From positions 36,233 through 51,680 of the forward strand of contig DIEM01000011.1 of NCBI GenBank assembly GCA_002418625.1: a stretch of DNA of 15,448 nt. Reading direction: 5' to 3'. The number at the start of each line of letters is the position of its first letter. The stretch's first letter is position 1. A model generated the notes under the pieces. It made no database searches. It worked only from the letters and a program-made list of their open reading frames with translations, and had not been told where the DNA came from. Position numbers and translations under genes: made by a program. Source of the DNA: Firmicutes bacterium UBA5774 (GTDB lineage Bacteria; Bacillota; Clostridia; Peptostreptococcales; Anaerovoracaceae). Below, in pieces: positions 7,573 to 14,260 of the stretch.

Positions 7573-9089
7573 TGCTTGGGGATAATGACGCGACAGCCAA
7601 TGAAAACAAGCTCAATTACAAATTAGTAGCGATCGCAACGGCCGTGAGCCTATTGAACAGCTTCTGCTACGACAGTTTCATAATAATGATGGCGCTGGTA
7701 ATTATCGAGTCGGTTTTTCTGATAAGCTGTTTGGTTCGAAAACAATATTTCACATACATCATTTACTATACGATTTTTTTAAGCACCAGTCTGGAATCCC
7801 CCAATTTCGTTGGCGAGGATGTATTCTATGGTTTCAAGAGCTTCAAGATCGCCGGGGTGAATCTGGGAGTTGTTTTTCTGATGCTCATATTCCTTGTGCT
7901 CGTCGCAAATGGCTCTATCAATAAAATATTCAATATCAAGGGGAACATAAGACGGTTTGCCAAGGGCGCTGCTGCCCTGACTATTATCGGCTTTACTATG
8001 GGTTTGATAGAGTTGTTTGTCAATGATAATGATATAGGTATCTACGATATAAAAATATCAATGTTTGTCGATGCATGCTACATGTTTCTGTTTGTGGCCT
8101 TGGAAATAATAGTCATTGTCACTATTATAGAATATTACGGCCGTATAACGTCGCCAATAAAGCAAGGCTTGACGACGATCGTCATTAGCCTGGCCGTCAC
8201 ACTGATAATGTCGTTGCTGCTGGAAAATTACGGGAATCGAGGCGGGGTACCTTCATTGCAGGTGAGCAACCTGATTATGCTCTTGTCATGTGCTGTCCTG
8301 CTGTCGGTTTATCCTGTATACGGAAAGAAGGAAAAAATGGCCATAGCCGCTTCGGGCACGGTCATCGTTGTGTTGGGTCTGATTTACAATGCCAATGGCA
8401 AAATGATCATTATCGCCATGCTGCTTCCTATATTGACAATAATAGTATTGTATATAAACAAGAAATACAAAACTGCATTCGCTGTTGTATTTTTAAGCAT
8501 ATTGATAATTGTGTTCTCATCGAATGCGCTCGTCGTGGATTTAAGCAATCGAAGCGCATTGTTGGAAATCAAAACTGAGCAAGTGGCATCAATGCTATCG
8601 TTTTGGGAAGTTGGCTGGTTTGACAATATGCCGGATTCCCCCAGAATAAGAATCGCTCAGTTCATGAATATTACATATGAATACTATAATAAACCCTGGC
8701 TGTTTTTAACCGGCAAGGGTTATATGGGAACGATAAAAGACCATATGGAAATATTTGGAAAAGCGAATGAATTTACATATTCGATATGGGAATTGGATCA
8801 TGGACTGTATTATGTGATGCACGAAACCTTCAATACGCTGTATTTAACCAATGGACTGCTGGGGATATTGTTTTTCTTCCAGACATTAAAGGTGATTCTG
8901 TCAAAATTCACGAGAACACCATGGCTGATAATAGGAGGCTTCTGGTTTGCCCTTTTTTATGCATATTCAGTCACGATATCCATATTCGGCGTGACGGCAT
9001 TTATTGTCGGACTATATGATGTTGACAAACTCGATGGCTTGAAGATCCGCAATGGGAAACCAGAACGCGCTTGCCGAACCGCAGAATAG
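7572..9089 (+). CDS. wzy: O-antigen/EPS polymerase-like membrane protein (Wzy)
   Basis: This is a 505-residue multi-pass membrane protein with roughly ten to twelve hydrophobic segments, for example about 16-55, 60-72, 95-113, 133-150, 165-187, 198-217, 231-249, 257-271, 277-295, 301-317, 423-443 and 451-480. A long hydrophilic loop at about 318-422, rich in aromatic and charged residues, includes LTGKGYMG and ELDHGLYYVMHETFNTLY. A large outer loop near the C-terminal membrane segments is the usual signature of Wzy polymerases and O-antigen ligases. Wzy proteins share little sequence identity, so the call rests on topology and on neighbours: transferases on both sides and a flippase two genes on. 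It would join lipid-linked repeat units on the outer face of the membrane. A WaaL-like ligase role cannot be excluded. The ATG overlaps the upstream stop (TAATG), with GAAGGGGA just before it. Confidence 0.8.
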   Translation: MLGDNDATANENKLNYKLVAIATAVSLLNSFCYDSFIIMMALVIIESVFLISCLVRKQYFTYIIYYTIFLSTSLESPNFVGEDVFYGFKSFKIAGVNLGVVFLMLIFLVLVANGSINKIFNIKGNIRRFAKGAAALTIIGFTMGLIELFVNDNDIGIYDIKISMFVDACYMFLFVALEIIVIVTIIEYYGRITSPIKQGLTTIVISLAVTLIMSLLLENYGNRGGVPSLQVSNLIMLLSCAVLLSVYPVYGKKEKMAIAASGTVIVVLGLIYNANGKMIIIAMLLPILTIIVLYINKKYKTAFAVVFLSILIIVFSSNALVVDLSNRSALLEIKTEQVASMLSFWEVGWFDNMPDSPRIRIAQFMNITYEYYNKPWLFLTGKGYMGTIKDHMEIFGKANEFTYSIWELDHGLYYVMHETFNTLYLTNGLLGILFFFQTLKVILSKFTRTPWLIIGGFWFALFYAYSVTISIFGVTAFIVGLYDVDKLDGLKIRNGKPERACRTAE

Positions 9090-9109
9090 ATTGAAAAAAC
9101 CGATATGGG

Positions 9110-9115
9110 AGGAGG
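9110..9115 (+). promoter_or_regulatory. Ribosome binding site setting the start at 9121
   Basis: AGGAGG, within GGGAGGAGG, sits 5 bases before ATG 9121. The frame is open back to ATG 9052 inside the polymerase gene, but that start has no comparable site and would add 23 residues unlike a GT N-terminus. Confidence 0.88.
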
Positions 9116-9120
9116 TTCAT

Positions 9121-10188
9121 ATGAAGATACTGGTATTGGATTATGTTTTCCCGCAGAACCACTTAAGGCTGAATACCAAGCTGGTTGAATGCCTTGGGGA
9201 AATTGGAGAAGTACGGGTATTGGCAAGGCCGGGCTATTATAATGCAACTGGAAGTAATAGTGGAAGCGTTGAAATCGTTGAGTCTGTCAATTACAAAGAC
9301 CACGCTGCGATGCTCGGCAGAAAAATCAGCGCAATGTCCGCCATGGCTGGAACATGCGTCGAAGTGAATGGACGCGAAGATTATTATAAAGTAGTTTTAA
9401 CTTTTGATACGGTAGCTTTCGCTTTCGGGCGCTATTGCATAGATACTCGAAAATTTTTCCTGATGCACCATAAAAACATCGATGAACTGACTAATCCGAT
9501 CAAAAGGATCCTGTTTAAAAGCTATATGAATAAAGTATATCATATCGTTTTTGAGGACATATTCAAGAAATACTTGATCGAACAGATCGGCGTCGAAGAG
9601 GATCGCATATTCGTGATTCCCCATCCGGTTTTTTGCGAGGCACGGACCAGCCCCGAGGAAGTACGCCATGATTGTATTGGCTTAAGCAACAGCAACGATG
9701 AAGATTTCATCAAGATGATAATCGATTGTGAAATTAATGGCCAGTTCTTCTCGAAGAATGATCTTCACGTTGTCTTGCGGTCAAAAGTTCATTCTTTTGA
9801 TAACGGTCATCTAAGAGTCATCTCCGGGCATTTGCCTAAAGGAGAATACGATGATTATATGGCTAAGACGAAGATGGTATTCGTTCCTTTACCTGAATCC
9901 TATAGATTCAGAGTCAGCGGAGCGATTTACGATGCGTTTTCGCATTATAAATATGTCATGGCAAGTGATTTTCCGGTTATGAAGGAATACAAGGCGAGAT
10001 ATCCACGGATTTGCTCGAGCATCAATAATGTGGAAGATTTTTATGCTACCATTATAGCTGTGAAAAATCGAACGGTTGATGATTTGTCTTATGAATTATT
10101 TTTACGTGATCATCGTAAAAATGTATTGATTAATGAATTCACCAGAGCGTTCAGGAAAGTTGAGCTTTATGAAAGTAACGAAAAGTGA
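9121..10188 (+). CDS. Divergent glycosyltransferase-like protein
   Basis: This 355-residue soluble protein opens MKILVLDYVFPQNHLRLN, a beta-strand then helix typical of a GT-B acceptor domain. Other GT-B-like features are KFFLMHHKNIDE (111-122), IFVIPHPVF (163-171) at the domain linker, and a C-terminal region FRVSGAIYDAFSHYKYVMASDFPV (about 263-286). The last resembles the G...DA...pvi.sd donor-site pattern of GT4-like enzymes, though the usual Glu is absent. The assignment therefore rests on fold-like pattern and context more than on motifs. It probably adds a side-chain or backbone sugar to the repeat unit, but a different role, such as a non-catalytic partner, is possible. It begins 32 bases after the polymerase stop. 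Its 3' end overlaps the flippase start by 20 bases. Confidence 0.65.
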   Translation: MKILVLDYVFPQNHLRLNTKLVECLGEIGEVRVLARPGYYNATGSNSGSVEIVESVNYKDHAAMLGRKISAMSAMAGTCVEVNGREDYYKVVLTFDTVAFAFGRYCIDTRKFFLMHHKNIDELTNPIKRILFKSYMNKVYHIVFEDIFKKYLIEQIGVEEDRIFVIPHPVFCEARTSPEEVRHDCIGLSNSNDEDFIKMIIDCEINGQFFSKNDLHVVLRSKVHSFDNGHLRVISGHLPKGEYDDYMAKTKMVFVPLPESYRFRVSGAIYDAFSHYKYVMASDFPVMKEYKARYPRICSSINNVEDFYATIIAVKNRTVDDLSYELFLRDHRKNVLINEFTRAFRKVELYESNEK

Positions 10189-11572
10189 TGTAATATGGAA
10201 TTATACCGGTACACTCATGTCTTTGGGAAGCAATCTATTATTGCTGCCACTCATGATTTATTTTTTGGATGGTGATTCCTTGGGATTGTGGTACGTTTTT
10301 GTGTGTGTTGGTGGAATAGCTTCACTTTTTGACTTCGGGTTCAATCCTGCTTTGGCAAGAAATATAGCTTATTGCTGGAGCGGAGCCCCGGCATTAAGTA
10401 AAAATGATGTGATTTTCAGCACGAACGACGGGCCAAATATTTATTTGCTAAAAACCGTCATCGTTACATGCAAATATATTTATCTTATTGTTTCTTTGGT
10501 TGCAATTTTTAGCCTGCTTACTGCGGGAACCTTTTATATACTCCATGTGTCGCGACCTTTGGCCGGGTATGCGCATATGGCTGCGTGGCTCATCTATATT
10601 GCTGCTGTATTTCTGAATCTCTATTTTGGGTATTATGCCACATTCCTGAGAGGTGTCGGAGCGATAAAGGATATCAATGTCTCAATCGTAGTCTCCCGTG
10701 CTTTTCAGATTATATTCGCGGCAGTGATGTTATTTTTGGGACTCGGGTTGATTGCTGTGTCTCTGGCATATCTAGGCGCAGGTCTCATATTCAGGATCAC
10801 CGCAAAGAACGCATTCCAAAGGTATGAAAATATTGAAATTCAAATCAGGAATGAGCAAACTGTCATCGACAAGAAAGCAATCAGGAGAACATTCCGTCTC
10901 ATCTGGCATAACGCATGGAGAGACGGGCTGGTTTCCTTGTCGAGATATCTGTCAACGCAGGCGTCAATAATAATTGCATCTATATTTCTATCATTGACAG
11001 CGACAGGAATCTATTCGATATCCATTCAATTGATATCGGCGATATCGACGCTTGCAGGAGCATTGTACGCCGTATATCAGCCGTCGCTTCAATCATCGCA
11101 TGTCAGGAAAGATATTGAAGGTTCAAAAAGAATGATGTCCATCGCGATGGCAGCATATGTAGGAGTGTTTTGGACTGGCGTCCTTGCGCTGATTATCATA
11201 GGGATACCGCTTCTTTCTTTGATAAAGCCGGATATGGCATTCGATACACCTGTACTGATGGCATTGGCCGTATATTTTTTTCTGCTTTCAAATCATTCAT
11301 ACTATTCATCATTCATATCAAATACCAATAATGTGCCGTATGTTTATGCTTTCATAGTGTCAAGCTTTGCCGGAGTGGCTATGTCGCTATTTTTAGTCAA
11401 ATATATGGAAGCAGGTTTGTGGGGGCTTATCCTTGGGCCAATGATGGTACAGGCAGTTTATAATAACTGGATTTGGCCGCATAAAGTCATGAAGTCGTTG
11501 GATACAAATATGCTGGAAATGATGAAATCAGGAACAAAGCAAATCAAGGATAAACTTATCAGGATGAGTTAG
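10169..11572 (+). CDS. wzx: Polysaccharide flippase-like membrane protein (Wzx)
   Basis: This is a 467-residue membrane protein of the MOP/MATE-like polysaccharide transporter superfamily. The start DVIWNYTGTLMSLGSNLLLLPL and the following DFGFNPALARNIAY are typical of Wzx/PST O-unit flippases. About twelve to fourteen hydrophobic segments are visible, with a central basic hydrophilic stretch around residues 208-240. It would flip undecaprenyl-diphosphate-linked repeat units across the cytoplasmic membrane for the Wzy-like polymerase encoded two genes upstream. The frame is open from ATG 10133, but ATG 10169 (MKVTKSD) directly precedes the first membrane segment. That start overlaps the upstream gene by 20 bases and has GGAAAG about 10 bases before it, a weak site consistent with coupled translation. 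The gene is very AT-rich (16 G/C in the 60 bases at 10441-10500). Confidence 0.88.
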   Translation: MKVTKSDVIWNYTGTLMSLGSNLLLLPLMIYFLDGDSLGLWYVFVCVGGIASLFDFGFNPALARNIAYCWSGAPALSKNDVIFSTNDGPNIYLLKTVIVTCKYIYLIVSLVAIFSLLTAGTFYILHVSRPLAGYAHMAAWLIYIAAVFLNLYFGYYATFLRGVGAIKDINVSIVVSRAFQIIFAAVMLFLGLGLIAVSLAYLGAGLIFRITAKNAFQRYENIEIQIRNEQTVIDKKAIRRTFRLIWHNAWRDGLVSLSRYLSTQASIIIASIFLSLTATGIYSISIQLISAISTLAGALYAVYQPSLQSSHVRKDIEGSKRMMSIAMAAYVGVFWTGVLALIIIGIPLLSLIKPDMAFDTPVLMALAVYFFLLSNHSYYSSFISNTNNVPYVYAFIVSSFAGVAMSLFLVKYMEAGLWGLILGPMMVQAVYNNWIWPHKVMKSLDTNMLEMMKSGTKQIKDKLIRMS

Positions 11573-11638
11573 CGTTTCGGGCCAATCCGGCTGATTTGGA
11601 GATTTATAAGGATTGGATCGGGATAGAAGGGTGACTAT

Positions 11639-12667
11639 ATGGATACGGATATTGGAATAAAAGTCATAATCACCGGCGCAGCCGGATTCATAGGATATCA
11701 TCTGTCTGAAGCGTTGCTGAAAAACCAATTTACGGTGACGGGCATTGACAACCTGAACGATTATTATGATCCGAGGCTTAAAGAAGATCGGATCGAGCAA
11801 TTGCTGCGCTATCCCGATTTCACATTTCGCAAAGTTGACCTCAAGAATAAAGCGGATATTGACAGCCTGTTTGAGGAATTTCGGCCGGACTATGTGATCA
11901 ATTTGGCTGCCCAGGCCGGTGTTCGCTATTCCATTGAGAATCCCTATGCCTATGTGGATTCCAACTTGATGGGATTCATGAATATTCTGGAAGCCTGCCG
12001 GCATTATCCGGTAAAGCACCTTATTTATGCCTCATCCAGCTCGGTATATGGCGGCAATAAAGTGGCGCCGTTCTCGACGAATCACAATGTTGATCATCCG
12101 GTAAGCCTCTATGCGGCTACCAAGAAGGCGAATGAATTGATGGCGCATACCTATAGCCATCTTTATGGAATACCGACAACCGGGCTAAGATTCTTTACAG
12201 TGTACGGGCCGTGGGGCAGGCCGGACATGGCGTACTATTCTTTCACGAAGGACATTATAGAGGGCAAGCCCATCAAGGTTTTCAACCATGGAAAGATGGA
12301 ACGCGATTTCACTTATATCGATGATATTGTCGAAGCCATCTGCAAACTGGTCGGCAAACCACCGGAAGCGAATGCGGAATGGGATGAGCGTACGGATGAT
12401 CTGAGCACAAGCTTTGCACCATATAAGATATATAATATCGGAAACAACAAGCCGGTACAGCTGATGAAGTTCATCAATGTTCTTGAAGAAAAGATCGGCA
12501 GGCAGGCGGAAAAAATCTATATTGATATGCAGCCGGGAGATGTGTTGAGAACCTATGCGGATGTTTCTGATCTTGAAAAGGATATAGGTTTCAGGCCGAA
12601 CACAAGTCTTGAAGAGGGGCTTGGAAAATTTGTAGACTGGTACAAAGAATATTATAACGTCAAATAG
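11639..12667 (+). CDS. UDP-glucuronate 4-epimerase (NAD-dependent SDR)
   Basis: This 342-residue extended short-chain dehydrogenase matches UDP-glucuronate 4-epimerases in length and motifs. TGAAGFIG (12-19) is the NAD-binding glycine motif. IDNLNDYYDPRLK (37-49), SSSSVYGG (132-139) and the Tyr-x3-Lys pair in YAATK (Y158, K162) form the active site region. RFFTVYGPWGRPDMA (184-198) is highly characteristic of the CapI/LpsL/GAE group. It interconverts UDP-glucuronate and UDP-galacturonate in the cytoplasm. The next gene encodes the dehydrogenase that makes UDP-glucuronate, so the pair forms a complete route from UDP-glucose to UDP-GalA. The ATG is preceded by AGAAGGGTGA. A related dTDP- or UDP-hexose 4-epimerase or dehydratase activity is less likely given the neighbour. 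Confidence 0.92.
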   Translation: MDTDIGIKVIITGAAGFIGYHLSEALLKNQFTVTGIDNLNDYYDPRLKEDRIEQLLRYPDFTFRKVDLKNKADIDSLFEEFRPDYVINLAAQAGVRYSIENPYAYVDSNLMGFMNILEACRHYPVKHLIYASSSSVYGGNKVAPFSTNHNVDHPVSLYAATKKANELMAHTYSHLYGIPTTGLRFFTVYGPWGRPDMAYYSFTKDIIEGKPIKVFNHGKMERDFTYIDDIVEAICKLVGKPPEANAEWDERTDDLSTSFAPYKIYNIGNNKPVQLMKFINVLEEKIGRQAEKIYIDMQPGDVLRTYADVSDLEKDIGFRPNTSLEEGLGKFVDWYKEYYNVK

Positions 12668-12693
12668 CAGCTCGAAAGGACGGTACTATAGTC

Positions 12694-13860
12694 ATGAAAA
12701 TCGCTATTGCAGGAACAGGATATGTTGGACTTTCCAACGCCATATTGCTCGCGCAGCACAATGAAGTGTTCGCGCTTGATATTGTTCAGGAAAAAGTGGA
12801 TATGATCAATCGCAGGGAATCGCCGATCGTGGATGACGGCATAGAAGAGTACCTTGCGTCAAGGAGCTTGGATATAACGGCGACGACTGATCGGATTTCA
12901 GCATTTAAATACGCGGATTATGTCATCATCTCCACGCCAACGAATTATGATCCGGATAAGAATTATTTTGACACCAGCACAGTGGAAGCGGTCATTGAAG
13001 AGGTGGCTGAAATAAATCCGGACGCGGTCATGATCATCAAGTCGACGATTCCGGTTGGCTTTACACTTAAAGCCCGGGAGAAATATAAAACGGACAATAT
13101 CATCTTCTCTCCTGAATTCTTGCGGGAAGGCCAGTCGCTGCACGACAATCTGTATCCGTCAAGGATCATCGTTGGGGAGCAATCGGAAAGGGCAAGGCGG
13201 TTTGCCGACCTGCTTTGCCAGGGCGCCATTAAAAAAGATATTCCTTTGCTTTTCACGGATCCAACGGAAGCTGAAGCGATCAAGCTGTTTGCCAATACGT
13301 ATCTAGCGCTCCGCGTGGCGTTCTTCAACGAGCTGGATACATTTGCAGAGATCAGGGATCTGGATACAAAACAAATCATAGAAGGCGTGGGGCTTGATCC
13401 CCGTATAGGCGGTCATTATAACAATCCTTCATTTGGCTATGGAGGCTATTGCCTGCCGAAGGACACCAAGCAGCTGCTCGCCAATTACGATGAGGTGCCC
13501 AACAATATTATGACCGCCATCGTCGATGCCAACAGGACGCGCAAGGACCACATCGCGGATATGATCATCAGGCGCAATCCCAAAATCGTAGGCATCTACC
13601 GGCTGACAATGAAGATGGACTCGGACAATTTCCGGCAGTCTTCTATTCAGGGCGTCATGAAGCGGGTGAAAGCCAAGGGGATCGAGGTCGTTGTATTCGA
13701 GCCGGCGCTGGAGGCCGATCATTTTTTCCACTCCAGGGTCATTAAGGATATCGATGAATTCAAGCAGATTTCCGATGTGATCGTGACGAATAGGTTGCAT
13801 GATGAATTGATGGATGTGAGGGAGAAGATCTATACCAGGGATCTTTTTGCCAGGGATTGA
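12694..13860 (+). CDS. ugd: UDP-glucose 6-dehydrogenase
   Basis: This 388-residue protein matches the short Ugd class, such as E. coli Ugd. KIAIAGTGYVGLSNA (2-16) is the N-terminal NAD-binding motif. STPTNYD (80-86), KSTIPVG (116-122) and SPEFLREG (139-146) are family segments. EAIKLFANTYLALR (194-207) contains the conserved Lys and Asn, and GYGGYCLPKDTKQL (248-261) holds the catalytic Cys253. It oxidises UDP-glucose to UDP-glucuronate with two NAD+ and supplies the epimerase encoded just upstream, and possibly a transferase directly. A GDP-mannose dehydrogenase is less likely because of the short length and the Ugd-like YCLPKDTKQL. AAAGGA lies 13 bases before ATG 12694, a rather long spacing. 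The gene is GC-rich (36 of 60 bases at 13441-13500) and closes the polysaccharide locus. Confidence 0.96.
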   Translation: MKIAIAGTGYVGLSNAILLAQHNEVFALDIVQEKVDMINRRESPIVDDGIEEYLASRSLDITATTDRISAFKYADYVIISTPTNYDPDKNYFDTSTVEAVIEEVAEINPDAVMIIKSTIPVGFTLKAREKYKTDNIIFSPEFLREGQSLHDNLYPSRIIVGEQSERARRFADLLCQGAIKKDIPLLFTDPTEAEAIKLFANTYLALRVAFFNELDTFAEIRDLDTKQIIEGVGLDPRIGGHYNNPSFGYGGYCLPKDTKQLLANYDEVPNNIMTAIVDANRTRKDHIADMIIRRNPKIVGIYRLTMKMDSDNFRQSSIQGVMKRVKAKGIEVVVFEPALEADHFFHSRVIKDIDEFKQISDVIVTNRLHDELMDVREKIYTRDLFARD

Positions 13861-14053
13861 ATTACGGGAATGAAGTGAGGCAGCGCAGACTTCTATTTTG
13901 AAGTTATGCCAATATAGATCGAATAAAAGGGCAATTAAGCTTGAAGTCGACATGGATGGAGTGCTCGTGAATGAGGCTCCTCTTGCTTTGTACGCGAGGA
14001 ATCAGTGATAGAATCAATGAAGTTCCAAGCACAATATTAATTATTCGCTCTGC
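13861..14053. other. Intergenic region after ugd, no confident gene
   Basis: No RNA gene or good terminator is visible here. A small hairpin, ACTTC (13889-13893) with GAAGT (13900-13904), has no T-run. One frame open from TTG 13898 to TGA 14008-14010 encodes VDMDGVLVNEAP, which resembles the first catalytic motif of HAD-superfamily phosphatases; a second frame (ATG 13971 to TAA 14081) follows. Both are short and could be decay products or chance. Confidence 0.5.
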
Positions 14054-14082
14054 TTGTGATAGCGAAAGACAAATGATATAAT
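14054..14082 (+). promoter_or_regulatory. Sigma-A-type promoter upstream of korA leader
   Basis: TTGTGA (14054-14059) and a perfect TATAAT (14077-14082) are separated by exactly 17 bases, close to the vegetative consensus TTGACA-17-TATAAT. Transcription should begin near 14089-14090, right at a hairpin with TACAGC (14088-14093) and GCTGTA (14099-14104). It would read through the leader ORF and terminator into korA. Confidence 0.75.
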
Positions 14083-14130
14083 CATTTTACAGCGATATGC
14101 TGTATTAAAAATCAATAAGGATCAATCAAC

Positions 14131-14193
14131 TTGGGAGCTGAGATTCTTTGGAATCATTTGGACGCTTTTACCATGGATGAGCAAATAGCGTAA
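14131..14193 (+). CDS. Candidate 20-residue leader peptide before a terminator
   Basis: A TTG at 14131 has AAGGA (14117-14121) 9 bases upstream and opens a 20-codon frame, peptide MGAEILWNHLDAFTMDEQIA, ending at TAA 14191-14193. The terminator's left arm starts on the last base of that stop codon. The frame lies about 40 bases after a predicted transcription start and 67 bases before korA. The peptide is acidic and not enriched for any single amino acid, so a classic amino-acid attenuator is not obvious. Two hairpins overlap it: GATTC (14142-14146) with GAATC (14151-14155), and ACGCT (14162-14166) with AGCGT (14187-14191). It may be a translated leader, a small protein, or a non-coding leader RNA containing a chance frame. 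Confidence 0.4.
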   Translation: MGAEILWNHLDAFTMDEQIA

Positions 14194-14216
14194 CCGGCCT
14201 TTCAGGTCGGTTTTTG
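14193..14216 (+). terminator. Intrinsic terminator/attenuator upstream of korA
   Basis: ACCGGCCT (14193-14200) pairs with AGGTCGGT (14204-14211), with one G-T pair, around a TTC loop, and a TTTT run follows. It is a strong rho-independent terminator between the promoter at 14054-14082 and the korA start at 14261. It would therefore stop most transcripts before korA unless an alternative structure or translation prevents it. Confidence 0.85.
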
Positions 14217-14260
14217 TGTTTTGCTCTATGGGAGAATTATAGTGAACGGGGGTGCGGTAA

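Noticed and set aside
11582..11616. Inverted repeat CCAATCC / GGATTGG between the flippase and epimerase genes
   Set aside because: A 7-base stem with a 21-base loop and no T-run is too weak to call a terminator; it could be chance.
14083..14220. Known riboswitch or T-box in the korA leader
   Set aside because: I found no T-box sequence (GGTGG-ACCGCG type) and no core of the riboswitch classes I can recall; kept as an unclassified candidate leader instead.
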